A stretch of 64,000 nucleotides of DNA, taken from positions 1,984,001-2,048,000 of the forward strand of contig NZ_CAJHAF010000001.1 in the NCBI RefSeq assembly GCF_904846315.1. Reading direction: 5' to 3'. The position numbers and the translations under genes were made by a program. Shown here in pieces: positions 1-9,159 of this stretch. How positions within the stretch are numbered: the stretch's first letter is position 1; every line of letters starts with the position of its first letter. Origin of the DNA: Psychrobacter jeotgali. GTDB lineage: Bacteria; Pseudomonadota; Gammaproteobacteria; Pseudomonadales; Moraxellaceae. The notes under the pieces were generated by a model, which was not told where the DNA came from, searched no databases, and worked only from the letters and a program-made list of their open reading frames with translations.

Positions 1-2854
1 CTTGCACGTCAATAACCGTGCCTTTGCTTGATGTAGGTACACGTAATGAGGTGTCTTTTACATCAGCAGCTTTTTCACCAAAGATGGCCCGCAGTAGTTT
101 CTCTTCTGGCGTTAGTTGGGTTTCACCTTTTGGCGTAACTTTACCCACTAAAATATCACCAGCGTCTACTTCGGCACCGATATAAACAATACCGGCTTCA
201 TCGAGACTAGATAGCGCTGCCTCACCGACGTTTGGAATATCAGCAGTGATCTCTTCTGTACCCAGCTTGGTATCACGGGCCACACAAGTTAGCTCTTGAA
301 TATGAATAGTAGTAAAGCGATCTTCTTTCACTACTTTTTCAGACAGCAAGATGGAGTCTTCAAAGTTATAACCATTCCAAGGCATAAAGGCGATGCGGAT
401 GTTCTGACCCAAAGCCAGCTCACCTAAATCCGTTGAAGGACCGTCAGCTAAGATATCACCTGAAGCGATAGCATCACCTTGGTTAACGATGATACGCTGG
501 TTAATACAAGTGTTTTGGTTTGAACGGGTGTATTTGATCAAGTTATAGATATCAATACCCGCTTCACCAGCGGTCATCTCATCTTCATTTACTCGCACCA
601 CAATACGAGACGCATCAACGTCTTCGATCACACCGCCACGCTTGGCAATCACACAAACACCAGAGTCACGAGCTACGTGACGCTCCATACCCGTACCCAC
701 TAACGGCTTATCAGCACGTAGGGTTGGCACTGCCTGACGCTGCATGTTCGAGCCCATAAGCGCTCGGTTAGCATCATCATGCTCTAGGAATGGAATCAGA
801 CCCGCTGCTACCGAAACTACCTGACTTGGTGATACATCCATATGCGTCACTTTGTCAGCGGGCATCCGTACAAACTCACCATAGCTACGCACACTGATCA
901 TCTCTTCACTGAGCTCACCTTTATCATTCATTGGTGAATCAGCCTGTGCAATAACAGTACCGACTTCTTCAATCGCTGATAAGTACTCAATCTCATCAGT
1001 AACCTTACCATCAACCACACGGCGATAAGGAGTCTCGAGGAAACCAAAACTATTGGTCTTAGCAAAAGTTGCTAACGAGTTAATCAAACCAATGTTCGGA
1101 CCTTCAGGCGTTTCAATAGGGCAAACCCGGCCGTAATGAGTATCATGGACGTCACGTACTTCAAAACCTGCACGCTCACGAGTCAAACCACCAGGCCCTA
1201 ACGCAGATACACGGCGTTTATGGGTAACTTCAGACAACGGGTTGTTCTGATCCATAAACTGCGATAATTGGCTTGAGCCAAAGAATTCTTTTACCGCCGC
1301 CGCTACTGGCTTAGAGTTAATCAAATCCTGTGGCGACAAGTTATCAGATTCAGCTGACGATAAGCGCTCTTTTACCGCACGCTCAACACGGACTAAACCA
1401 ACACGGAATTGGTTTTCAGCCATCTCACCTACTGAGCGAATACGGCGGTTACCTAAATGGTCAATATCATCGACTTCACCGCGGCCGTTACGAATCTCGA
1501 TCAACTCTTTGAGCACATTAACAATATCATCATTAGTTAATACACTACGTTCGCGCTGAACATCTGGATCATCAGTATTCTCGAAATCCAGACCCAAACG
1601 ACGGTTGAACTTCATACGACCAACGTTAGACAAATCATAACGATCAGCGTTAAAGAACATACTGTCGAATAACTTCTCAGCAGTCTCGACCGTTGGTGGC
1701 TCACCTGGACGCATGACTTTGTAGATTTCAATCAATGCTTCTTCACGACTTGAAGTACTATCAGCACGTAGAGTATCGGCAATATAAGTCCCTTGATCGA
1801 TATCATTAGTGAATAAAATAGTGAACTCTTTTATTGAATCACTCGCTTCAAAAGCACTTAACTTAACCAATAATTCATGATCAATCAAAGTGTTAGCATG
1901 AGCGATAACTTCATCACCTACTACAATATCTTCTGCTAAAATACGCTCGTATAGATACTCATCAGGCACCGCAATACGAGTCATACCCGCTTCTTCGATT
2001 TGACGAATACGGCGCGCATTAATACGTTTACCTTGCTCGACCAGTACTTCACCTTCAGGTGATACGATATCGAACTGCGCCATCTCACCGCGTAGGCGAT
2101 CGGGAACAATGTCAATCTCGAACTGCTCTTCGCCTTTATAAACCGTTGATTTTTCAAAGAAAGTTTCTAAAATCTCGCTAGTAGTAAGGCCTAAAGCACG
2201 TAGAATAATAGACGCTAGCAATTTACGACGACGGTCAATACGAGCAAAGACTAAGTCTTTAGCATCAAACTCAAAATCGAGCCACGAACCACGGTAAGGA
2301 ATAATACGAGCGTTATAAAGCACTTTACCACTTGAGTGCGACTTGCCTTTATCGTGATCAAAGAAAACGCCTGGCGAGCGGTGCAATTGCGAGACGATAA
2401 CACGTTCAGTACCGTTAATAATAAAGGTACCGTTATCAGTCATGAGCGGCATTTCACCCATATAGACACTTTGCTCACGGATATCTTTGATCGCCGCTTT
2501 GCTGTCTTTGTCCTTACTATCTTTATCTTTGATAATAAGACGGATTTTTACGCGCATAGGAGCGGCGAAAGTCGAGCCGCGCAAAATACATTCGCGCTCA
2601 TCAAACTCAGGCGTACCTAAATAATACTCCACGAATTGCAGCTCAGCATTGCCAGAGTGACTTTCGATAGGGAAAATAGAAGAAAACGCAGCTTGAAGAC
2701 CAGAATTCTCACGAGCTTTTGGCTTTTTGTGCTCTTGCAAAAAGTGCTCATAAGAATCTACTTGAATAGACAGTAAATATGGAATGTCCATTACAGTGGG
2801 CAATTCAGCAAAACTTTTGCGAATACGCTTTTTTTCAGTATAAGAATATGCCAT
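1..2854 (-). CDS. rpoB: DNA-directed RNA polymerase subunit beta (3' end missing)
   Basis: Catalytic beta subunit of RNA polymerase. About 951 codons are present, reading leftward from the ATG at 2852-2854 (protein begins [13 protein letters not shown]); the frame stays open to base 1, so the C-terminal part lies outside the window. The rifampicin pocket is encoded near 1190-1280 and reads [16 protein letters not shown] followed by [13 protein letters not shown], i.e. the wild-type Asp, His and Ser positions of cluster I, so target-based rifampicin resistance is not expected. It follows rplL across a spacer of about 600 bases with an attenuator-like hairpin, as in other gammaproteobacteria. 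rpoC would be expected just beyond the left edge. Identity is certain from conserved motifs and gene order. Confidence 0.98.
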   Translation of the reverse strand, partial: MAYSYTEKKRIRKSFAELPTVMDIPYLLSIQVDSYEHFLQEHKKPKARENSGLQAAFSSIFPIESHSGNAELQFVEYYLGTPEFDERECILRGSTFAAPMRVKIRLIIKDKDSKDKDSKAAIKDIREQSVYMGEMPLMTDNGTFIINGTERVIVSQLHRSPGVFFDHDKGKSHSSGKVLYNARIIPYRGSWLDFEFDAKDLVFARIDRRRKLLASIILRALGLTTSEILETFFEKSTVYKGEEQFEIDIVPDRLRGEMAQFDIVSPEGEVLVEQGKRINARRIRQIEEAGMTRIAVPDEYLYERILAEDIVVGDEVIAHANTLIDHELLVKLSAFEASDSIKEFTILFTNDIDQGTYIADTLRADSTSSREEALIEIYKVMRPGEPPTVETAEKLFDSMFFNADRYDLSNVGRMKFNRRLGLDFENTDDPDVQRERSVLTNDDIVNVLKELIEIRNGRGEVDDIDHLGNRRIRSVGEMAENQFRVGLVRVERAVKERLSSAESDNLSPQDLINSKPVAAAVKEFFGSSQLSQFMDQNNPLSEVTHKRRVSALGPGGLTRERAGFEVRDVHDTHYGRVCPIETPEGPNIGLINSLATFAKTNSFGFLETPYRRVVDGKVTDEIEYLSAIEEVGTVIAQADSPMNDKGELSEEMISVRSYGEFVRMPADKVTHMDVSPSQVVSVAAGLIPFLEHDDANRALMGSNMQRQAVPTLRADKPLVGTGMERHVARDSGVCVIAKRGGVIEDVDASRIVVRVNEDEMTAGEAGIDIYNLIKYTRSNQNTCINQRIIVNQGDAIASGDILADGPSTDLGELALGQNIRIAFMPWNGYNFEDSILLSEKVVKEDRFTTIHIQELTCVARDTKLGTEEITADIPNVGEAALSSLDEAGIVYIGAEVDAGDILVGKVTPKGETQLTPEEKLLRAIFGEKAADVKDTSLRVPTSSKGTVIDVQ

Positions 2855-3403
2855 CGAGAGTCCTTACAGTAGACGTGAAAACAAATGAAAAGCGTGACCA
2901 ACCTGCACTAATACTAGGCAAACTTGGCGACGTAAACGACAATAAAAAAATAACGCAATAATAGAATGTTAAAACCTGTCTGAGCACGGCTATATGGTTG
3001 CGTTTGCTCAGAATTCAACCGTAAATAAAGTAGAACCATCCATTCTAAATCATCTATCTTTTAGCGCTATGAATATACAGAAGCAAATATACAAAAAACA
3101 TATAAAAGTAGTATCGTCAACTCTATCTACCGTCTATGAGCCTACGTACTGACAGTAAAACCATTTAGATAAGAAAAATAATTAGGATAATGAGCAGTTA
3201 GGGTTAATACAAACTACATTGTTAATAGAGAAGTATGCAGACACGAAAAAATGCCAAACATCTACGGACGTTTAGCCTATATCAACTAATTTTCAAAAAT
3301 GGCGTGTTTGCTTGCATGTATATTGTCTGTCCTTTTGATGGGTATCCACCGCTTGTGATACGTATGTTGGTAGACACAAAAGGTCAAGCTCACAATTATA
3401 ATA
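2855..3403 (-). promoter_or_regulatory. rplL-rpoB spacer / rpoB leader
   Basis: Noncoding spacer between the rplL attenuator and rpoB. It is AT-rich and carries an inverted repeat CTGAGCA (2980-2986) / TGCTCAG (3005-3011) that would form a hairpin in the rpoB leader RNA. I found no promoter with both boxes well spaced. In Escherichia coli the equivalent spacer holds the attenuator and an RNase III site; a similar role is inferred here. Short open frames on the plus strand across this stretch resemble no protein I know. Confidence 0.5.
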
Positions 3404-3442
3404 AAAAAAAGCTGGCAATGCAAGGCATTACCAGCTTTTTTT
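3404..3442 (-). terminator. rplL-rpoB attenuator/terminator hairpin
   Basis: Directly after rplL (stop at 3457) the minus-strand RNA folds into a near-perfect stem, AAAAAAAGCTGG-U-AAUGC with GCAUU-G-CCAGC, a 4-base loop and a run of at least seven U. The only non-Watson-Crick pair is a U-G wobble in the leftward transcript, which would be an A-C mismatch in the other direction, so it is tuned for the rpl-rpo direction. Because rpoB lies downstream with no clear promoter, partial read-through (attenuation) is inferred. Confidence 0.85.
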
Positions 3443-3456
3443 GTAGCACGATGAAC

Positions 3457-3831
3457 TTATTTTAGTTCAACAGTAGCACCAGCTTCTTCAAGTTTCTTTT
3501 TCAACTCTTCAGCTTCGTCTTTATTAGCAGCTTCTTTGATTGGTGCTGGAGCACTTTCAACCAAGTCTTTTGCTTCTTTTAGACCAAGGCCAGTGGCTTC
3601 ACGTACGGCCTTAATGACAGCAACTTTCTTCTCGCCAAAGCTAGCAAGAACAACGTCAAACTCGTCTTTTTCTTCAGCAGCAGCACCGCCTTCAGCAGCA
3701 GCAGCAGGTGCAGCAGCAGCTACAGCAGCTGTTACGCCGAATTTTTCTTCCATATCACTGATTAATTCAACGATATCCATTACTGACATTTCAGCGATTG
3801 CGTTTAACACATCTTCTTTAGATAGTGCCAT
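3457..3831 (-). CDS. rplL: 50S ribosomal protein L7/L12
   Basis: Stalk protein of the large ribosomal subunit that recruits translational GTPases. The 124-residue product has the typical three parts: an N-terminal dimerisation helix region ([19 protein letters not shown]), an Ala/Gly-rich hinge at about residues 35-52, and the C-terminal globular domain with [20 protein letters not shown]. Length is normal for the family. A GGAG ribosome-binding site precedes the ATG. It lies 136 bases downstream of rplJ and is followed at once by a strong attenuator hairpin, matching the usual rplJL-rpoBC arrangement in which L7/L12 is made in excess over RNA polymerase. Confidence 0.98.
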   Translation of the reverse strand: MALSKEDVLNAIAEMSVMDIVELISDMEEKFGVTAAVAAAAPAAAAEGGAAAEEKDEFDVVLASFGEKKVAVIKAVREATGLGLKEAKDLVESAPAPIKEAANKDEAEELKKKLEEAGATVELK

Positions 3832-3967
3832 GGGAACTCTCCGTTATCTGATAAAATTTAGTTGATTTAAAATTGTTAAACTGTTGGTCTATTAATAGCG
3901 TTATGCCAATATTTAGTACCTTGGAAAACAGCTGACAATGTTAATAAATTTACGTTAAAACAAGCTA

Positions 3968-4495
3968 TTAAGCCGCTTCTTTTGCGTCTTTGATTGCTGC
4001 TACAGTACGAACAAACTTGCCAGGAACTGCGTTCATAGTCTGGACTAGCTTGGTCACTGGTGCATTCATAGTTGCCATGAGGATAGAGATTGCTTCGTCG
4101 CGCGTTGGTAGCTTCGATACACGCTCTAGCTCTTCAGGACCATAAACTTCACCGCCGACTGACACTAATTTGGTTTCTAAAGCTTTGTTATCTTTACTAA
4201 AGTCGAAAACGACTCTAGCAGCAGATCCCAAATCTTCCATAGAAAAAGCCAAAAGTAATGGACCAGTCATACTGTCTGACATGCTCTCAAACTTAGTGCC
4301 TTCAAAAGCGCGTTTTGCTAGGGTATTTTTTACCACTTTCAAAACGACACCTTTTTCACGGGCTTGTTGGCGCAGCTCAGTGAGCTTTGCAACACCAATA
4401 CCGTGATAATCGGCAGCTACTGCTGAGTAAGCATTAGCAGCAACTTCAGACATTTCAGCCACAACTTGTTGTTTTTGCTCTAGCGTTAATGCCAT
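3968..4495 (-). CDS. rplJ: 50S ribosomal protein L10
   Basis: Base of the ribosomal stalk; binds 23S rRNA and two or more L7/L12 dimers through its C-terminal helix. The 175-residue protein begins MALTLEQKQQVVAEMSEVA and contains the conserved stretch VVKNTLAKRAFEGT (about residues 55-68). In Escherichia coli the L10-L12 complex represses its own mRNA through a leader RNA, and the 427-base region upstream of this gene has features compatible with that (see the next entry). The gene is 427 bases from rplA and 136 bases from rplL. Length is slightly above the usual 165. Confidence 0.97.
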   Translation of the reverse strand: MALTLEQKQQVVAEMSEVAANAYSAVAADYHGIGVAKLTELRQQAREKGVVLKVVKNTLAKRAFEGTKFESMSDSMTGPLLLAFSMEDLGSAARVVFDFSKDNKALETKLVSVGGEVYGPEELERVSKLPTRDEAISILMATMNAPVTKLVQTMNAVPGKFVRTVAAIKDAKEAA

Positions 4496-4922
4496 AAGTT
4501 GACTCCTTTAATCTTACCAACCAAGTCGTTAATTAAAGCTTAAAACGATAGTTTAACCATCAACTAAGGAGCTTGATTGACTTGATACGATACATCACCA
4601 ATAAGTCCTATAAAAATAACACCTATTGATAATGACTGATTACGGCACCGTTATCAGAATGACGTTGAGTAATAAGTTACCTTATCCGCTCTTATCAAAA
4701 TGGGTGGGTCACCGTCTGCGTAGGACAATTAAGATTTTCATCTTTCATCGATTAACAAGATCAGCTTTTAATCATTAAAAATAACCCTTAGAGCCATTAA
4801 TAACACTTTAAAACTGCTCTTTACCTACGGTCTTAGACAGCGTAGCAAATACTACGCTGACCTAATTTGAAAATTCTTTAGTTATTTATTGAGTTATCTA
4901 TAAGACAGAAAATCAAAAATAC
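4496..4922 (-). promoter_or_regulatory. rplA-rplJ spacer with probable L10 leader
   Basis: The 427-base spacer is transcribed leftward into rplJ. It contains a perfect 8-bp hairpin CAGCGTAG/CTACGCTG (4838-4859) 64 bases after the rplA stop, without a U-run, so more likely a processing or structural element than a terminator. Further down (about 4620-4740) the leftward RNA reads ACGCAGACGGTGACCCACCC and later CGGTGCCGTAATCAG; the GCAGACGGTG stretch recalls the L10 leader of gammaproteobacteria, where the L10-L12 complex binds. The assignment rests on position and this short motif and should be tested with the L10 leader covariance model. Confidence 0.5.
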
Positions 4923-5624
4923 TTATTTAGCCATACGGTATGGTACAGGATCAATAGTGATGCCTGGGCCCATAGTGCTAGATAAAGTGATTTTCTTAAT
5001 AAAGATACCTTTAGAAGTTGCAGGTTTCGCACGCTTTAGGTCAGATAATAATGCTTGAGCGTTTTGGATGATTTGCTCTGCAGTAAAACCTACTTGACCA
5101 ATAGTGGTATGGATAATACCTGCTTTGTCAACACGGTACTGTGCTTGACCGGCTTTAGCGTTAGTTACCGCTTCTGCAACGTTAGGCGTTACCGTACCCA
5201 CTTTTGGGTTAGGCATCAAGCCACGTGGACCTAGGATAGTACCTAGCTGACCAACTACACGCATAGCGTCAGGAGCAGCAATAACTACGTCGAAGTCCAT
5301 ATTGCCCGCTTTGATCTCTTCTGCTAGGTCTTCAAAACCAACGATATCTGCACCGGCTTCTTTAGCCGCTTCAGCAGCAGCACCTTGAGCGAAAACCGCA
5401 ACACGTTTAGTTTTGCCTGTACCAGCAGGCAGGTTAGTTGCACCGCGTACGACTTGATCAGATTTACGTGGGTCAACACCCAAGTTAACTGCAATATCGA
5501 TAGACTCTTTGAATTTAAGCGCTGGCAAATCGTTTAGAATTTGAACGGCTTCTTCAATCGTGTACTGTTTTTCGTTATCAACACGGCTTTGAATTTCTTT
5601 TTGGCGTTTGGTTAACTTACTCAT
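4923..5624 (-). CDS. rplA: 50S ribosomal protein L1
   Basis: L1 forms the mobile stalk near the E site, assists release of deacylated tRNA and in many bacteria represses its own rplKA mRNA. The product has 233 residues, the normal length. Recognisable motifs are [16 protein letters not shown] at the start, [16 protein letters not shown] near residue 47 and [15 protein letters not shown] near residue 133. The start codon touches the rplK stop (TAAATG at the junction), so the two are translationally coupled, which is the expected configuration for L1 feedback control of rplK and rplA. Confidence 0.98.
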   Translation of the reverse strand: MSKLTKRQKEIQSRVDNEKQYTIEEAVQILNDLPALKFKESIDIAVNLGVDPRKSDQVVRGATNLPAGTGKTKRVAVFAQGAAAEAAKEAGADIVGFEDLAEEIKAGNMDFDVVIAAPDAMRVVGQLGTILGPRGLMPNPKVGTVTPNVAEAVTNAKAGQAQYRVDKAGIIHTTIGQVGFTAEQIIQNAQALLSDLKRAKPATSKGIFIKKITLSSTMGPGITIDPVPYRMAK

Positions 5625-6056
5625 TTACACACCCTCCACGGTAATACCCATTGAACGAGCAGTACCGGCGACAGTACGAATAGCAGCATCAAGATCAGCT
5701 GCCGTTAAATCGGCATCTTTAGTTTTAACGATTTCTTCTAACTGCTCACGGTTCACTTTACCTACTTTGGCAGTGTTCGGAGTACCTGAACCTTTAGCGA
5801 TGCCAGCAGCTTTGCGTAATAAGAACGCCGCTGGTGGTGATTTCATGATAAAGGTAAAAGATTTATCACTATAAACGGTGATTTCAGTTGGGATCGGCAA
5901 ACCTGGTTCTTGGTTAGCAGTCGCAGCGTTAAATTCTTTACAGAACGCCATGATATTCACGCCTTTTTGACCCAGTGCTGGACCAATTGGTGGTGAAGGG
6001 TTGGCTTTACCTGCTGGGACTTGTAGTTTGATGTAACCATCAATCTTCTTAGCCAT
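5625..6056 (-). CDS. rplK: 50S ribosomal protein L11
   Basis: L11 binds the GTPase-associated centre of 23S rRNA and is needed for RelA activation by the stringent response. The 143-residue protein carries the N-terminal L11 domain ([20 protein letters not shown], including the proline-rich hinge region) and the rRNA-binding C-terminal domain with [12 protein letters not shown] at the end. An AGGAG ribosome-binding site precedes the ATG. It is the first gene of the rplKA pair, 100 bases downstream of nusG, and its stop codon abuts the rplA start. Confidence 0.98.
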   Translation of the reverse strand: MAKKIDGYIKLQVPAGKANPSPPIGPALGQKGVNIMAFCKEFNAATANQEPGLPIPTEITVYSDKSFTFIMKSPPAAFLLRKAAGIAKGSGTPNTAKVGKVNREQLEEIVKTKDADLTAADLDAAIRTVAGTARSMGITVEGV

Positions 6057-6156
6057 GTTACTCTCCTAAATGGGTGATAGCGCTAGCCTATTAATCACTG
6101 ATATAGTAATCATTAATTAATAAACAACAGCTCCCCGGTTGATGAATTTTTGCTGT

Positions 6157-6687
6157 TTAGTCTAGTTTTTCGACTTTACTAAACTCAAGTTCAACCTGAG
6201 TAGGTCGATTAAATACGTTTACAGTTAAGTGTAGTTTGGATTTCTCGTAGTCTACTTTTTCAACCATGCCTTTGAAGTCAGTGAATGGGCCATCAATAAC
6301 CAATAGCTCTTCACCGGGCTCAAATAAAGTTTTCGGACGTGGTGCCGCTTCAGTTTGGTTCAAACGATTGAGAATACGATCTGCCTCTACCTGAGTAATA
6401 GGCGCCGGGGTTTCTGGTGTACCACCAATGAAGCCCATAATACGCGGACATTCATTAACAATGTGCCAAGTATCATCGTTCATCTCCATCTGAATCAATA
6501 CGTATCCAGGAAAGAACTTGCGCTCACTTTTACGTTTTTTGCCGTCTTTCATTTCGACGACTTCTTCGGTAGGTACTAAGACATCACCAAAAGATTCAGC
6601 AAAGTCACTACGATTTATGCGCTCGATTAATGAGCGTTGCACTTGTTTTTCATATCCTGAAAACGCTTGGACAATATACCAACGCAT
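6157..6687 (-). CDS. nusG: Transcription termination/antitermination protein NusG
   Basis: Universal elongation factor that clamps on RNA polymerase through its NGN domain and contacts Rho or ribosomal protein S10 through a C-terminal KOW domain. The 176-residue product begins [16 protein letters not shown], has the NGN signature [18 protein letters not shown] near residues 63-80 and the KOW segment [19 protein letters not shown] near residue 125. An AGGAG box lies before the ATG. It follows secE by 57 bases, the standard secE-nusG pair, and leads into the ribosomal protein genes. Confidence 0.98.
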   Translation of the reverse strand: MRWYIVQAFSGYEKQVQRSLIERINRSDFAESFGDVLVPTEEVVEMKDGKKRKSERKFFPGYVLIQMEMNDDTWHIVNECPRIMGFIGGTPETPAPITQVEADRILNRLNQTEAAPRPKTLFEPGEELLVIDGPFTDFKGMVEKVDYEKSKLHLTVNVFNRPTQVELEFSKVEKLD

Positions 6688-6744
6688 ATGACGCTCCTAA
6701 TCGTATAAGTAAAATTTGGGCAAAAAGGGACTAATACGTACCTC

Positions 6745-7233
6745 TTAGCCAATAAACAGACCAACAAACCAATTAAAAAAGTTATCCAATAACCAGATAA
6801 AGAAGCCGACAATCGCAATAACCACAATAGTCTGCCAAGTGTACTGAAAGGTTTCATCTTTACCCGGCCAAGTGACTCGGCGCAGTTCAACAGCAGCATC
6901 TTTTAATAAGGTTTTAAAAGCACGGCCTTGATTGGTCAGTGCTAAACAAATTAATGCAAAAACAGCTAGAGCAACTATGAGTCCAATTCGTACCCAAATA
7001 TCATTGGCAGGTTGCCAATAACCTGGTAAATATTGGTTGACTAAAGTCGCACCTATTAAAGCTACAATGGCTAATAGCCATAACACCACATCTTTTGCAG
7101 ATCCGGTCTTAGCCACTTCAACTGCAGTGGTCTTATTAGTTGCGGATACATGTTTACCTTTGCTCAGCATTCCACCAGCCCTCGCCTTGGCATCAGATAA
7201 CTTGGAATCGAGGTTATCCTGATTATTGCTCAT
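6745..7233 (-). CDS. secE: Preprotein translocase subunit SecE
   Basis: Clamp subunit of the SecYEG translocon in the inner membrane. At 162 residues it is longer than the Escherichia coli protein (127). Residues 1-45 are a hydrophilic extension rich in Lys, Ala and Thr; three membrane segments follow at about 48-68 (VVLWLLAIVALIGATLVNQ), 80-100 and 135-158. The conserved amphipathic motif before the last segment, AAVELRRVTWPGKDETFQ, is present. The gene sits between tRNA-Trp and nusG. The start chosen gives the N-terminal extension; a later in-frame start is possible but there is no stronger ribosome-binding site visible. Confidence 0.95.
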   Translation of the reverse strand: MSNNQDNLDSKLSDAKARAGGMLSKGKHVSATNKTTAVEVAKTGSAKDVVLWLLAIVALIGATLVNQYLPGYWQPANDIWVRIGLIVALAVFALICLALTNQGRAFKTLLKDAAVELRRVTWPGKDETFQYTWQTIVVIAIVGFFIWLLDNFFNWFVGLFIG

Positions 7234-7285
7234 AAAGAACTCGCTTTGGAGAAGAAGGTATACAACAGAAGGTGTGGTAAGAAGA

Positions 7286-7361
7286 TGGCAGGCGATGTAG
7301 GACTCGAACCTACAACCCTCGGTTTTGGAGACCGATGCTCTACCAATTGAGCCAATCGCCT
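7286..7361 (-). tRNA. trpT: tRNA-Trp (CCA anticodon)
   Basis: A 76-nucleotide cloverleaf reads leftward from 7361: acceptor AGGCGAT pairs with ATCGCCT, D arm GCTC/GAGC, anticodon arm TCGGT/ACCGA enclosing CTCCAAA with anticodon CCA at 7326-7328, five-base variable loop, T arm GTAGG-TTCGAGT-CCTAC, discriminator G and an encoded CCA end. It lies 52 bases ahead of secE, so it probably heads the secE-nusG transcript and is released by processing. Its own promoter is immediately upstream. Confidence 0.98.
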
Positions 7362-7380
7362 ATGGGTGTTAAAGCACAGC

Positions 7381-7408
7381 ATTATACAATATTGAGTATA
7401 GAATGCAA
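7381..7408 (-). promoter_or_regulatory. sigma70 promoter for tRNA-Trp-secE-nusG
   Basis: On the minus strand TTGCAT and a perfect TATAAT are separated by 16 bases, followed by a GC-rich discriminator (GCTGTGC) typical of stable-RNA promoters under stringent control. The predicted start is about 13 bases before the tRNA 5' end. Between this promoter and the tuf terminator (7409-7649) I see only AT-rich spacer. Confidence 0.8.
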
Positions 7409-7649
7409 GCTTTTGAGATAAAAAACTTGTTAGTTAATCGCTAATTTAACAGTTAGTCGGCCTAACTAACCTAGCATTTAAGATAAATGCTATTAAGACA
7501 ATAGTCAGCTTATATTAAAACCATAACTTTTTTAGCGAATAATATAGATTATCTGCAGCGTCAATATAGCAATCCTAAACCTTAATTACAATAGAAAAGC
7601 AGCAAATTTTATGACGAATTTGATTTTGAGATGTTATGTACACACCCAC

Positions 7650-7683
7650 AAAAAAGCCGCCCTCAACAAAGAGAGCGGCTTTA
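7650..7683 (-). terminator. Terminator after tuf
   Basis: The leftward RNA has AGCCGCTCTC and GAGGGCGGCT pairing over 10 bp (one G-U) around a TTTGTT loop, then TTTTTT. It starts 36 bases after the tuf stop and separates the str operon from the tRNA-Trp-secE unit. Confidence 0.9.
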
Positions 7684-7718
7684 GACTAATCTGCTAAATC
7701 ATCAGTAATGATTAAGTC

Positions 7719-8909
7719 TTAGTCTCTAACGTTTGCAACAACACCAGCACCTACGGTACGGCCGCCTTCGCGAATAGCGAAACGTAGGCCTTTGTCCATA
7801 GCGATTGGGTGGATAAGCTCTACGCCCATCTCAACGTTATCACCAGGCATTACCATTTCTGTACCGTCTTGTAATTGGATTGCGCCAGTTACGTCGGTAG
7901 TACGGAAGTAGAACTGTGGACGATAACCGTTCAAGAACGGAGTATGACGACCACCTTCTTCTTTGCTTAACACGTATACTTCAGCGTCAAACTTGGTGTG
8001 CGGGGTGATTGAACCTGGCTTAGCTAGTACTTGGCCACGTTGGACGTCTTCACGCTTGGTACCACGTAGTAGTACGCCACAGTTCTCACCAGCACGACCT
8101 TCGTCTAGTAGTTTGCGGAACATCTCTACACCGGTACAGGTGGTTTTTTGAGTGTCTTTGATACCAACGATTTCGATTTCGTCGCCAACGCGAACGATAC
8201 CTGATTCAACACGACCAGTAACTACGGTACCACGACCTGAGATTGAGAATACGTCTTCAATAGGCATTAGGAATGCTTTGTCAACGTCACGCTCAGGCTC
8301 TGGGATGTAGGTGTCTAGAGTTTGTAGTAGTTCTACAACTGCAGGTTCGCCGTATTTGCCGTCGTCGCCTTTTAGGGCTTGGGTGGCACTGCCTTTCATG
8401 ATTGGGGTGTCGTCGCCTGGGAAGTCGTAGTCGTTAAGAAGTTCACGAACTTCCATTTCTACGAGCTCAAGCAATTCTTCGTCATCAACTAGGTCGCACT
8501 TGTTCATGAAGACGATGATGTACGGTACGCCAACCTGACGTGATAGCAGGATGTGCTCACGGGTTTGTGGCATTGGGCCATCTGTAGCTGATACGACTAG
8601 GATTGCGCCGTCCATTTGAGCGGCACCGGTGATCATGTTTTTAACATAGTCAGCGTGACCTGGGCAGTCTACGTGAGCGTAGTGACGAGTCTCGGTGTCA
8701 TATTCAATGTGGCTGGTGTTAATGGTGATGCCACGGGCTTTTTCTTCTGGGGCGCTATCAATGGCTGCATAGTCTTTGGCTTCGCCGCCAGAGGTTTTAG
8801 CAGCTACGGTGGCGATAGCAGCGGTTAGTGTGGTTTTACCGTGGTCAACGTGTCCGATGGTGCCGACGTTGACGTGGGGCTTGTTGCGTTCAAACTTGGC
8901 CTTTGCCAT
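7719..8909 (-). CDS. tuf: Elongation factor Tu
   Basis: GTPase that carries aminoacyl-tRNA to the ribosomal A site. The 396-residue protein starts [16 protein letters not shown]; an upstream in-frame ATG at 8936 is rejected because AGAGGA sits at proper distance before the ATG at 8909. Switch and nucleotide motifs are intact: GHVDHGKT (residues 19-26), [12 protein letters not shown] (about 81), NKCD (about 136) and the C-terminal barrel ending VVANVRD. It is the last gene of the str operon, 250 bases after fusA, with a promoter of its own. The secE-side tufB copy found in enterics is not present; a second copy elsewhere cannot be excluded. Confidence 0.98.
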   Translation of the reverse strand: MAKAKFERNKPHVNVGTIGHVDHGKTTLTAAIATVAAKTSGGEAKDYAAIDSAPEEKARGITINTSHIEYDTETRHYAHVDCPGHADYVKNMITGAAQMDGAILVVSATDGPMPQTREHILLSRQVGVPYIIVFMNKCDLVDDEELLELVEMEVRELLNDYDFPGDDTPIMKGSATQALKGDDGKYGEPAVVELLQTLDTYIPEPERDVDKAFLMPIEDVFSISGRGTVVTGRVESGIVRVGDEIEIVGIKDTQKTTCTGVEMFRKLLDEGRAGENCGVLLRGTKREDVQRGQVLAKPGSITPHTKFDAEVYVLSKEEGGRHTPFLNGYRPQFYFRTTDVTGAIQLQDGTEMVMPGDNVEMGVELIHPIAMDKGLRFAIREGGRTVGAGVVANVRD

Positions 8910-9050
8910 GGGTATTTCCTCTTTATTTGGGATCAATTAATCAAATAATAGATTTAATGATTGTTATCCAATGACTAAAATCATGCTATTTGAAATAACT
9001 TTGATCACTTTAAGATAATTGATAAAAGGTTGCACATGCAATGTGCAGAT

Positions 9051-9078
9051 ATTATAAGAAAATTACCACCAATAACAA
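9051..9078 (-). promoter_or_regulatory. Internal promoter for tuf
   Basis: Minus strand TTGTTA, 16-base spacer, perfect TATAAT, ending about 141 bases before the tuf start. A perfect 7-bp inverted repeat TGCACAT-gca-ATGTGCA (9031-9047) lies right at the predicted transcription start, so it would form the 5' hairpin of the tuf mRNA or an operator. A second inverted repeat CTGACAATA/TATTGTCAG (9110-9142) lies between the fusA stop and this promoter and lacks a U-run. Confidence 0.7.
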
Positions 9079-9159
9079 GTCTTTTAATAAGTTATTGGCG
9101 TATTCTCCACTGACAATACAAAGATAAGCTCTATATTGTCAGGATTAACGATCTTGTAT

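Noticed and set aside
3235..3465. 76-codon plus-strand frame in the rplL-rpoB spacer
   Set aside because: It reads antisense through the attenuator hairpin and into rplL; no motif and no ribosome-binding site.
8910..8936. Upstream start for tuf (nine extra residues)
   Set aside because: The ATG at 8909 has a well-placed AGAGGA site and gives the universally conserved EF-Tu N terminus.
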